A stretch of 5,993 nt of DNA. It comes from Chloroflexota bacterium (GTDB lineage: Bacteria > Chloroflexota > Anaerolineae > Anaerolineales > UBA4823). Position numbers and translations under genes: made by a program. Positions 1-5,486 of the stretch are shown piece after piece. The notes under the pieces are model-generated. The model made no database searches. It was not told the DNA's origin and saw only the letters and a list, made by a program, of their open reading frames with translations. The stretch lies in assembly GCA_030613705.1 (NCBI GenBank), contig JAUWLJ010000144.1, positions 1-5,993 of the forward strand. The letters are read 5' to 3'. Each line of letters opens with the position of its first letter. The first letter of the stretch is position 1.

Positions 1-86
1 ACGTCACCAGAATCACGGTTGCCTGGAGATGTCGACTTGTTTTTATCGAGAGAAGGGCTTTTATCTGATTCATGTCAGATTACTTT
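1..86. other. Left-edge intergenic sequence, nothing recognised
   Basis: This is the stretch downstream of the exporter gene. On the plus strand two frames stay open from the window edge, to stops at 66-68 and 88-90. Either could be the last codons of a convergent gene lying mostly outside the window, but they are too short to recognise. On the minus strand there is no clear terminator for the exporter operon here. The only structure is the hairpin listed at 63-86. Confidence 0.5.
63..86 (+). terminator. Weak hairpin plus T-tract, possible plus-strand terminator
   Basis: ATCTGA (63-68) and TCAGAT (75-80) form a 6-bp stem with a 6-nt loop, followed on the plus strand by TACTTTTT. The stem is short and AT-rich. 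The T-run lies on the plus-strand side, so it would serve a gene entering from the left edge, not the minus-strand exporter operon. No such gene is proven, so this is tentative. Confidence 0.3.
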
Positions 87-845
87 TTAAAAAATTAACC
101 GCAGGAGTGTGTAACCCCCAAGAGTTGTAGACAAGCCACCGATCAAGAGAGTCAAACGCCCTACCGGTATCCGGCTGACAACGTAAGCGGATATTGGGAC
201 CGACGCTATTGCTCCGAGCAGAAGAGAAGGCGCCAACTGCCAGGGAATCGGTGTACCGCTCGATAAAAAAACCACAACACCCACAACGCTTGTAATTCCC
301 TCTGCTAAGGAGGCGATGCCGACTGCGTTACGGCCTCTTATGCCTGAAAGCACCTGCCCACTTGTTACGACAGGCCCATAACCACCACCACTCATACCCT
401 TATTAAATGCAGCGAGGAAGCCGAGACCACCAATCCGTCGCCAAGAGAAAGGCATCTCCCGCTCTTTTTGCTTTAAGAGCAACAATCCCAGGCAAAGTAC
501 TATGGTGCCGATATAAAGCTTCACCACCCATGATGGAATGTTGACAGCGACAAAAACAGCCAAGATCACGCCTAGTGTGCTTAGTGTGGTCAATACGGCC
601 GCGACTTTGAAATCTCGAGTGCCAGGACGCAAATCTACGTTGCCAAACTCATGATGAAAAAACCCAGCCGATACCCCAGTGATAAACTCCGAGAACAACA
701 CCGCAGGGATAATCTCTATCGGTTCGTATCCGAATGCCAGTAATACGGGAGTCAGCGTGGTGCCATAGCCCATCCCTAATGTGGACTCGACAAGCTCGCA
801 AGCGAAAGCCAATAGCATAACAGGTACAATGATTTCGAGGTTCAT
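87..845 (-). CDS. TauE/SafE-family membrane anion (sulfite-type) exporter
   Basis: This is a 252-residue, almost entirely hydrophobic protein, close to the usual length for TauE/SafE (DUF81) transporters, with about eight predicted membrane segments. The family's internal repeat is visible as two glycine-rich membrane motifs, ESTLGMGYGTTLTP (residues 20-33) and NKGMSGGGYGPVVTSGQ (148-164), one in each half. Members export sulfite, sulfonate breakdown products or other small organic anions across the inner membrane. The substrate here cannot be read from sequence. A short basic cytoplasmic loop (KQKEREM, about 125-131) separates the halves. The ATG at 845 lies 8 nt after the stop of the USP gene, with AGG about 7 nt upstream of it, so it is very probably the last gene of the small protein-USP-exporter operon. 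The linkage to a stress protein suggests detoxifying efflux, which is inference. Confidence 0.88.
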   Translation of the reverse strand: MNLEIIVPVMLLAFACELVESTLGMGYGTTLTPVLLAFGYEPIEIIPAVLFSEFITGVSAGFFHHEFGNVDLRPGTRDFKVAAVLTTLSTLGVILAVFVAVNIPSWVVKLYIGTIVLCLGLLLLKQKEREMPFSWRRIGGLGFLAAFNKGMSGGGYGPVVTSGQVLSGIRGRNAVGIASLAEGITSVVGVVVFLSSGTPIPWQLAPSLLLGAIASVPISAYVVSRIPVGRLTLLIGGLSTTLGGYTLLRLIF

Positions 846-853
846 CTTAAAAC

Positions 854-1870
854 CTATTGGGATCGACCTGTTTTGGTGATCAATACAGGAATATCGGTAC
901 GGCTAAGTAAGGGATTGACCAGTTCGCCCAGCACCCAGCGATATAGACGGTTGCGAGGTTTGCAGTCGATCACGATCAGATCGTAGTCTTTTTCAAGCAG
1001 TTCGAAGCGGATTTGCCAGATGGGTGGTTCCTCACGTAGTCGCAAAGTACCATTTATTTCTGAGTCCACTAATCGCTGCGCCACAAAACGTAGTTTTTTT
1101 CCCAATTTACTATCGGAGGTAAGTAAAGTGTCTATGCTGTAGCTCAAGCGGGGATCCTGGTCGCACATCGCCGGCGCCGGTATTGTTAGGGGTAAGACCG
1201 TGACATCAGCGCAGCTTGGTTGAGCGAAACGTACAGTCCAATCTACGGCTGTTTCTTCTTTTCCTTCATTTCTTAGGACAAGCAAAACATTTATAATTGG
1301 CCAGCATGGCTGTCGGACTACCAAGAGTGAGGTCGACAACCGGTCCGCCAGTGTATATTCTGGCCTGACTTCTAACAGTCTATTGAGAGTGGTTTGCTCA
1401 TTTGACCCAAGGATGACGATATCTGCTTTGGTGCGCTTGACCTCAGAGGCAAGCACTCTGTACGCCTCGTTGCCCGTTTTTGGAGTCTCGAAGCGGCTGA
1501 GGTGAGCGCCCAATAGGGTAGCCAGATCCTCGGCATAGGCATCGATCTCGTCTGCGAATGCACTGGTGGACGCCCAGAGTAACAACTCCGAGGTTGGGTT
1601 GCTCGCCTTTTCCCAGAACTTAGCCAATAAGCTGTCAATAACTTGAGCGTCTGCTCGCACAAAACAGGCGGAAGGCCCCAAGACAGCCATAATTGCTTCC
1701 CGAGCATCCTTGTCGCCGGGGTCGGCCATTGCCACTGTGATTCGCTCCCCATCTTCAGCCACGGGAAGCGCATGGTAACGACAAGCCAGATCAGGCGGTA
1801 ATAATCCAGCCAATTTAGAGATTGCTTCCAGCCTGTTAAAGTCCAGGTATTGTGTCTCTCGATTTTTCAT
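854..1870 (-). CDS. Tandem universal stress protein with T2SS-ATPase N-terminal-like module
   Basis: This 338-residue soluble protein has three parts. Residues about 22-86 (LPPDLACRYHALPV, then ITVAMADPGD at 44-53) match the second half of the GspE/PilB/MshE N-terminal domain (T2SSE_N/MshEN), where a typical pattern is 'lA.ryg.lPl...g.l.vAmaDP.d'. The preceding half, with the RLG-type cyclic-di-GMP motif, is absent. Residues about 95-187 and 193-334 are two USP-like alpha/beta domains. Each has the late beta strand (DIVILGS 150-156, DLIVIDC 297-303) and the closing strand (SLLVVRQ 181-187, DIPVLITK 326-333). Neither retains the GxxG-9x-G(S/T) ATP loop of ATP-binding USPs, so both are probably non-ATP-binding. 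The ATG sits in an ATGA overlap with the small gene upstream and has no good Shine-Dalgarno of its own, which implies translational coupling. A cytoplasmic stress-adaptor role is likely. The exact function is unknown. Confidence 0.8.
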   Translation of the reverse strand: MKNRETQYLDFNRLEAISKLAGLLPPDLACRYHALPVAEDGERITVAMADPGDKDAREAIMAVLGPSACFVRADAQVIDSLLAKFWEKASNPTSELLLWASTSAFADEIDAYAEDLATLLGAHLSRFETPKTGNEAYRVLASEVKRTKADIVILGSNEQTTLNRLLEVRPEYTLADRLSTSLLVVRQPCWPIINVLLVLRNEGKEETAVDWTVRFAQPSCADVTVLPLTIPAPAMCDQDPRLSYSIDTLLTSDSKLGKKLRFVAQRLVDSEINGTLRLREEPPIWQIRFELLEKDYDLIVIDCKPRNRLYRWVLGELVNPLLSRTDIPVLITKTGRSQ

Positions 1871-2097
1871 GTGTAATGAATTTTTTTCCGGAATTTAGCC
1901 CTTGACTCTAATTCAGCCAGCTTAAAAGAGGCATAGGTACAGGCCTCTGTCATCAAGCGTTTTGCTTCTTCTTTGGGCAGCTCCTGTATCTCTTCCAGGC
2001 GATACCCTTTGCTTTGCAGATATTCTTCAAGGTACTTCCGCTCCAGGGCTGACTGAGGTCCTGCCGTGACACAGTTTTTTAAATCGATTGGTGACAT
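1867..2097 (-). CDS. Small helical charged protein of unknown function (76 aa)
   Basis: I do not recognise a named family. The protein is cytoplasmic, rich in Glu/Lys/Arg and Leu, with two probable helices: about 17-32 (ALERKYLEEYLQSKGY) and 39-69 (ELPKEEAKRLMTEAC onward, through KLAELESRAKF). It has no signal peptide or membrane segment. The start chosen is the ATG at 2097, because GGAGG (2108-2104) lies 6 nt upstream. An ATG 21 nt further up (2118) is also in frame, but it would put that Shine-Dalgarno inside the coding region and is rejected. The stop overlaps the USP start as ATGA. As first gene of the operon it may be a partner or regulator of the USP protein, which is inference. A run of seven A residues near the 3' end (1887-1881) lies just before the overlap. 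Confidence 0.78.
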   Translation of the reverse strand: MSPIDLKNCVTAGPQSALERKYLEEYLQSKGYRLEEIQELPKEEAKRLMTEACTYASFKLAELESRAKFRKKIHYT

Positions 2098-2100
2098 CAA

Positions 2101-2110
2101 CCACCTCCAT
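2101..2110 (-). promoter_or_regulatory. Strong Shine-Dalgarno deciding the small-gene start
   Basis: On the minus strand the sequence reads ATGGAGGTGG followed by TTG and then ATG. GGAGG is 6 nt from the ATG at 2097, which is optimal. It fixes the start of the 76-residue protein. The helix arm at 2114-2123 ends only a few bases upstream, so leader folding could affect access to this site. Confidence 0.75.
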
Positions 2111-2113
2111 ATA

Positions 2114-2186
2114 TGCATAGACAGCTTTCACGGGTTAAAGCGCCAGTGAAAACATTAATCCGAAAAACATTGAAGTTGTCTATGCA
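2114..2186 (-). promoter_or_regulatory. Structured 5' leader of the small protein-USP-exporter operon
   Basis: TGCATAGACA (2114-2123) and TGTCTATGCA (2177-2186) are a perfect 10-bp inverted repeat separated by 53 nt. Inside it TTTCAC (2126-2131) and GTGAAA (2146-2151) can form a 6-bp stem. An alternative GCTTT/AAAGC stem (2124-2128 with 2137-2141) competes with it. An AAAACATT direct repeat occurs at 2149-2156 and 2164-2171. If transcription starts near 2196, the whole element is in the mRNA leader and its closing helix ends about 5 nt from the Shine-Dalgarno. This resembles a cis-regulatory RNA layout, but I could not match a known riboswitch class. A dimeric protein operator is an alternative. 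Confidence 0.4.
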
Positions 2187-2202
2187 AGTTTAACAAATTT
2201 AG

Positions 2203-2232
2203 ATGATAAAGCTCGTGACGATATTGTGACAG
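2203..2232 (-). promoter_or_regulatory. Candidate sigma-70-type promoter for the small protein-USP-exporter operon
   Basis: On the minus strand CTGTCA (2232-2227, 4 of 6 to TTGACA) and TATCAT (2208-2203, 5 of 6 to TATAAT) are separated by 18 bp. This would give a start near 2196 and a leader of about 99 nt. The -35 element coincides with the middle of the three 11-bp repeats, as in activator-dependent Pho-type promoters where activator boxes replace a good -35. It is a pattern match only. Confidence 0.45.
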
Positions 2233-2241
2233 TTGTGTGAC
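2215..2241. promoter_or_regulatory. Three GTGAC direct repeats at exact 11-bp spacing (PhoB/OmpR-type operator)
   Basis: GTGAC occurs at 2215-2219, 2226-2230 and 2237-2241. On the minus strand these read TTGTCAC, CTGTCAC and TCGTCAC. The 11-bp period equals one helical turn and is the geometry of half-sites bound by OmpR/PhoB-family winged-helix dimers. The sequence is close to the known Pho-box half-site CTGTCAT. The repeats lie over the candidate -35 of the downstream operon and abut the terminator of the operon encoding an OmpR/PhoB-type regulator. That regulator is therefore the obvious candidate ligand, by inference. Confidence 0.55.
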
Positions 2242-2286
2242 AAAAAAGTGGTCTGGAGAGATTGTTCTGCATCTCTCCAGACCACT
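2242..2286 (-). terminator. Strong intrinsic terminator of the kinase-regulator operon
   Basis: AGTGGTCTGGAGAGAT (2247-2262) and its exact complement (2271-2286) form a perfect 16-bp stem with an 8-nt loop. On the minus strand the stem is followed by six T residues (2247-2242). It begins 26 nt after the stop of the response regulator gene. It separates this operon from the small protein-USP-exporter operon downstream, so the latter needs its own promoter. Confidence 0.93.
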
Positions 2287-2312
2287 GGATATCAGGGATT
2301 TCACCAGCTGTA

Positions 2313-2993
2313 TTACGTGTGGTTTTTTATTAACCCATAACCTAATCCAGGGATTGTGCTGATGTAGGAAGGATCGGCCGGGTCTGGTTCTATCTTGCTG
2401 CGCAGCCGGCGTACCAATTGGCGGAGCATATCCCGGTCTCCACCACCTGGCCCCCACACATAATCGATGATCGCATCCGTGGTCAAGACCTGCCCGGCGT
2501 TGAGCATTAGATATTCGAGGAGGCGGTTCTCGAGCGGAGTGAGTGAGATGGGTTCTCCCTCGGCGATGATCACTTTGCGTTGGCGGGGATCAAACCTCAA
2601 ATCATCGACTTTAAACACCGGAGAGGATATTGTCTGTCCCGCGCGACGCAGCACTGCATTTACCCTGGCCACAAGTTGCCTGGGACTGAAAGGTTTGACT
2701 ATATAATCATCGGCACCGAGGTCCAGACCATAGACAATGTCGTCCTCCTCTCCCCGTACGGTGAGCAAAATAATGGGTGTATTGGTTTTCTCTCGGATGC
2801 GCTGGCAAACGGTGAAGCCATCTACTTTAGGCATGTTTACATCTAGAACAATGAGGTCTGGTTCGTGCTCAGCCCAACGTTCTAATGCCGTAGCTCCGTC
2901 ATATGCCAGGATGATATCGAACCCTTCCCTGCGCAGCGTAAATGCCACTACGTCAGCCAGTACTCTATCATCATCTACAACTAAGGCTTTCAT
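2313..2993 (-). CDS. OmpR/PhoB-family DNA-binding response regulator
   Basis: This 226-residue protein has the standard two-domain length. Residues 1-117 form the receiver domain. The acidic pocket is D7-D9, the phosphoacceptor is D51 (LDVNMPKVDGF), the switch threonine is T78 and the conserved lysine is K100 (KPF). Residues about 124-222 form the winged-helix output domain (LTPLENRLLEYL, then the recognition-helix region DMLRQLVRRLRSKI and the wing ending IPGLGYGL). It is expected to take phosphate from the kinase encoded just upstream and bind tandem direct repeats as a dimer. The ATG overlaps the kinase stop as ATGA. AAGGTGAT lies about 6 nt upstream inside the kinase 3' end, so initiation is both coupled and supported by a Shine-Dalgarno. 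It does not resemble one particular named regulator closely enough to justify a symbol. Confidence 0.95.
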   Translation of the reverse strand: MKALVVDDDRVLADVVAFTLRREGFDIILAYDGATALERWAEHEPDLIVLDVNMPKVDGFTVCQRIREKTNTPIILLTVRGEEDDIVYGLDLGADDYIVKPFSPRQLVARVNAVLRRAGQTISSPVFKVDDLRFDPRQRKVIIAEGEPISLTPLENRLLEYLMLNAGQVLTTDAIIDYVWGPGGGDRDMLRQLVRRLRSKIEPDPADPSYISTIPGLGYGLIKNHT

Positions 2994-5077
2994 TCTTCAT
3001 CACCTTTAGGCAATGTAAACCAAAAGATGGAGCCGCCACCTGGGCGGTTTTCTACTCCTACCTGGCCGCCATGCGCTTCGACGACCGCTTTCACAACCGA
3101 GAGGCCTAATCCAGCTCCAGCTTTTGCGCTTTCGTCTAATTGACCCGGATACATGAACCGGCGGAAAACCTGGCTCTGCCGGTCATGTGGGATTCCTGAA
3201 CCCCGGTCGGCTACTTGAACCTTGACCCAGTTCTGGTTGACTATCGCACTGATCGTGATTTCAGCCTCAGTAGGACCATATTTGCTGGCATTGGACAACA
3301 GGTTCACTAGAACTTGCACGATTCGCCGCTCATCGGCATAGACTACTGGAATGTCCGCGGGTAGTTCTACAATCAGGCGCTGATCATACTTTTCCAGCAA
3401 AGGATGCATAACCTGGACTACCTCGGCAATGATTTTACCTAAATCTGATAGGTGAGGCGAGATCCAGAAGCGCCCTGCTTCAATGCTGGCACTCTCAAGT
3501 AAATTGTCCACCAGCGTCTGCAAACCAAGAATGCCCAGGTGGAGGGAGGTGAGCAGCTCTTGCAGTTCAGCGGAGCTCAAATCTTGCGCCTGATCCATCA
3601 ATAGCTCGGTAGAGGCGGCTGCGGCAGAGAGTGGGGTTCGAAACTCGTGAGTGATGTTTGCCAGAAAATCCCCTAAAATACGCCGGATTATTTCTTCTTC
3701 GCTGATATCTCGAAAAACTAAAGCAACCAGGGTATCACCAGCTTCGGCAGTGGCCAGCCGCGCCCCGGTAAAGGAGAGGACGGCCTGACGCTCTCCAGAT
3801 AATTCGACTATCATTTTTTTACGCGCACCGGGTGCGGGGATCCAATCACTGGAGGGTGTCTCTGTTTCAACCAGCCGAAACACCTGGTCGAATGAGCGAT
3901 CCAAAACTTCGTCCCTGCTCCAGCCGGTAATTTGTTCCGCACCCTTGCTGAAAAAACTGATACGCCCCTGATGATCCAGGGTCACGATGCCTTCAACAAT
4001 CGAATCCAGCAGGTGATTGACCCAGGCCTTTTCCCTCTCTAGATTGGTCAGTGTGCGATTCAAATCAATCCTGGCGCCTTCTAATGCGCCCGCGACCTGC
4101 TGCACCTCCCGTACTTGCGCATCTACCTCTACCGGCGTGCTAAGGTCTCCTTTACTGAATTCCCTGGCGGTGTCTGCCAAGCGCACCAGTGGTTGGCTGA
4201 TGCGGCGGGCCAAGAGAACCCCAAGGATAGAAACCATGGCTGCCACAGCTAGAATGCTGCTGGCTAGAATCAACATCAGGCGCTGTTGTGTCGCGGTGAT
4301 CTCCGCTACGCTCAATGCCACCTCTACTTCGATACCAGTTTTATCAAGCGGGGATTGAGCGGAGTAGTAGGGTTGGCCTGCTAGCTCGAACGTGGTGTAA
4401 ATAGCGTCTTCGGTGACATTGGAAGGTACCTCGTAAGGGGAGATGGCTCCTCGCTGCTCAATACCCCCGGCAAAGCTGGTTGCCACAGGTTGGCCGTCTG
4501 TCCTTATTGTATTTTCCAACCCGGTCTGGTGACGCATAAGGGTGACGAAATCGTCGTCCAATACCATGCCGACCAGTATATCCCATTTATCGGTCCCTTC
4601 GCCTTCGACTGGATAGGTGGCAGTAAGCCAGACCTGGGGGAGGGATTCTGTGGAATGGATCTGAAATCCATCGAGTCTCCAGGATTGGCAGGGATTTGTG
4701 GCTAGGGATGGTTCCGTAGAAGCAATGGTAGTGTCGGTTGCTTCGCACACAGCTACCAGGTCAAGACCTGCGCCTGCCCTCAGAGTCTCCAGGTAATCTT
4801 CCAGCTCCAGCCCATTTTTTTGAAATAACAACTCTCGTAGTGTTGGACGTTGAGCGGTCAGGATTGCCAGGCTTGCCACTTCGCTTTGTTTTGCCTCATA
4901 GAGGGCTAGCGCGGCACGTTGACCCTGGTCAACTTGCGACCAGGCCTGACGATCTAGTTGTTCACGGATCAACCAAAGAGCGGGTATTCCCACAGCCGCT
5001 GCGGTCAGGATGACTACGCCGATAAAGCTCAGGATCATCTGGGCTGGCAGGCTGTGAACATCGAAGATAGATTTCAT
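2990..5077 (-). CDS. Membrane sensor histidine kinase (extracytoplasmic sensor-HAMP-PAS-HisKA-HATPase)
   Basis: The protein has 695 residues. Membrane segment 1 is about 12-36, followed by an extracytoplasmic sensor domain about 37-265 (Cache/CHASE-like by layout, ligand unknown). Membrane segment 2 is about 267-291, HAMP about 291-344, and a PAS domain about 350-463 (SIVEGIVTLDHQGRISFFSK region). The HisKA H-box has phosphoacceptor H477 (ANITHEFRTPL). The HATPase_c domain has the N-box with N596 (NLLSNASKY), G1 with D624 (DRGSGIP), an F-box (FRRF) and G2 at 654-659 (GAGLGL). All catalytic motifs are intact, so kinase activity is expected. The only two cysteines, C111 and C130, are both in the sensor domain. 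The ATG at 5077 is the furthest upstream, with an in-frame TAA 15 nt before it and only a weak Shine-Dalgarno (GATAAG). The gene overlaps the regulator by 4 nt and forms a cognate pair with it. Confidence 0.95.
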   Translation of the reverse strand: MKSIFDVHSLPAQMILSFIGVVILTAAAVGIPALWLIREQLDRQAWSQVDQGQRAALALYEAKQSEVASLAILTAQRPTLRELLFQKNGLELEDYLETLRAGAGLDLVAVCEATDTTIASTEPSLATNPCQSWRLDGFQIHSTESLPQVWLTATYPVEGEGTDKWDILVGMVLDDDFVTLMRHQTGLENTIRTDGQPVATSFAGGIEQRGAISPYEVPSNVTEDAIYTTFELAGQPYYSAQSPLDKTGIEVEVALSVAEITATQQRLMLILASSILAVAAMVSILGVLLARRISQPLVRLADTAREFSKGDLSTPVEVDAQVREVQQVAGALEGARIDLNRTLTNLEREKAWVNHLLDSIVEGIVTLDHQGRISFFSKGAEQITGWSRDEVLDRSFDQVFRLVETETPSSDWIPAPGARKKMIVELSGERQAVLSFTGARLATAEAGDTLVALVFRDISEEEIIRRILGDFLANITHEFRTPLSAAAASTELLMDQAQDLSSAELQELLTSLHLGILGLQTLVDNLLESASIEAGRFWISPHLSDLGKIIAEVVQVMHPLLEKYDQRLIVELPADIPVVYADERRIVQVLVNLLSNASKYGPTEAEITISAIVNQNWVKVQVADRGSGIPHDRQSQVFRRFMYPGQLDESAKAGAGLGLSVVKAVVEAHGGQVGVENRPGGGSIFWFTLPKGDEE

Positions 5078-5164
5078 CTTATCGAAATTTTACTCTAAGT
5101 TTGTACATTTTAGACCAATTTCTTAACGTGATTTTAAAAATGCATACGTTTGGATTATTAAACC

Positions 5165-5180
5165 TTGATGATGTGATCAA
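5165..5180. promoter_or_regulatory. TTGAT-N6-ATCAA palindrome upstream of the kinase
   Basis: TTGAT (5165-5169) and ATCAA (5176-5180) are separated by GATGTG, 88 to 103 bp upstream of the kinase start. The arms match those of FNR/CRP-superfamily sites, but FNR sites use a 4-bp spacer and CRP's N6 sites use TGTGA arms. It is at best a divergent site of that superfamily, and the match could be chance. Confidence 0.25.
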
Positions 5181-5238
5181 ATAGGCGAATTTCGGCTTGA
5201 TGTCGCACAAGATTTAAAACACGATATTGCCTCAAGAG

Positions 5239-5259
5239 AGTAATTGTTACGAAATTACT
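5239..5259. repeat. 7-bp inverted repeat, possible operator
   Basis: AGTAATT (5239-5245) and AATTACT (5253-5259) flank a 7-nt loop. A second, overlapping palindrome GTAA-TTG-TTAC lies at 5240-5250. There is no T-tract, so it is not a terminator. An operator or a chance AT-rich palindrome are both possible. Confidence 0.3.
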
Positions 5260-5274
5260 TGCAAGTGACTGATC

Positions 5275-5433
5275 ATGGGAGAATTAAATTCACGTCTATA
5301 CAAAAAAATAACAAAACAGTGCCCGAATATCGTTTCGGGTATTTTCCTAACTATCCCCTCTCTTTTCGGTGTTTATCCATCAATTCTTGAAGCTATTATT
5401 ATTCAGAATATAGATCATGTTCGCTCTGAATAA
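5275..5433 (+). CDS. Doubtful 52-residue ORF with one hydrophobic segment
   Basis: The frame starts with ATG at 5275 (MGELNSRLYKK) and ends with TAA at 5431-5433. Residues about 19-42 are hydrophobic (IVSGIFLTIPSLFGVYPSIL plus following Ile/Ala residues) and could span a membrane, with a basic stretch before it. Against it: there is no Shine-Dalgarno, no clear promoter, no recognised homology, and two inverted repeats lie inside the frame. A frame of this length is not very improbable in AT-rich DNA, where stops are common but several frames and starts are sampled. I list it so it can be tested, not as an established gene. Confidence 0.2.
   Translation: MGELNSRLYKKITKQCPNIVSGIFLTIPSLFGVYPSILEAIIIQNIDHVRSE
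5301..5343 (-). terminator. Hairpin with U-rich tail, possible minus-strand terminator
   Basis: CCCGAA (5322-5327) and TTCGGG (5334-5339) form a 6-bp GC-containing stem with a 6-nt loop, extendable by weaker pairs to 5318-5343. Read on the minus strand it is followed by a T-rich stretch, GTTTTGTTATTTTTTTG (5317-5301). It could block transcription entering from the right before the kinase promoter. No minus-strand gene is known there, so the role is uncertain. Confidence 0.35.
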
Positions 5434-5434
5434 T
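5398..5434. repeat. Perfect 10-bp inverted repeat with 17-nt spacer
   Basis: ATTATTCAGA (5398-5407) and TCTGAATAAT (5425-5434) are exact complements. The right arm contains the TAA stop of the doubtful small ORF. No adjacent T-run makes it a standard terminator. It may be an RNA hairpin, an operator, or a trace of an old mobile sequence. Confidence 0.45.
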
Positions 5435-5486
5435 TAAAGGATAATTTTTAAATTTCTACTCCGATAATTAGAATCCCCCCAACAAT

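Noticed and set aside
1372..1773. 133-codon minus-strand frame inside the USP gene
   Set aside because: It overlaps the real gene in another frame, and its translation is rich in Trp, Ser and Arg with no domain pattern.
2098..2118. Upstream ATG (2118) as start of the small protein
   Set aside because: The GGAGG Shine-Dalgarno lies between this ATG and the one at 2097, so initiation at 2097 is much more likely.
2155..2457. 100-codon minus-strand frame across the regulator 3' end and terminator
   Set aside because: It reads through the 16-bp terminator hairpin and overlaps the winged-helix coding region; a shadow frame.
4017..5013. Plus-strand frames (4017-4358, 4490-4705, 4738-5013) antisense to the kinase
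   Set aside because: They are antisense to an intact kinase with all motifs, have no ribosome-binding sites, and their translations show no family pattern.
5165..5180. True FNR box
   Set aside because: The arms fit but the spacer is 6 bp instead of the 4 bp used by FNR, so I keep it only as a weak palindrome.
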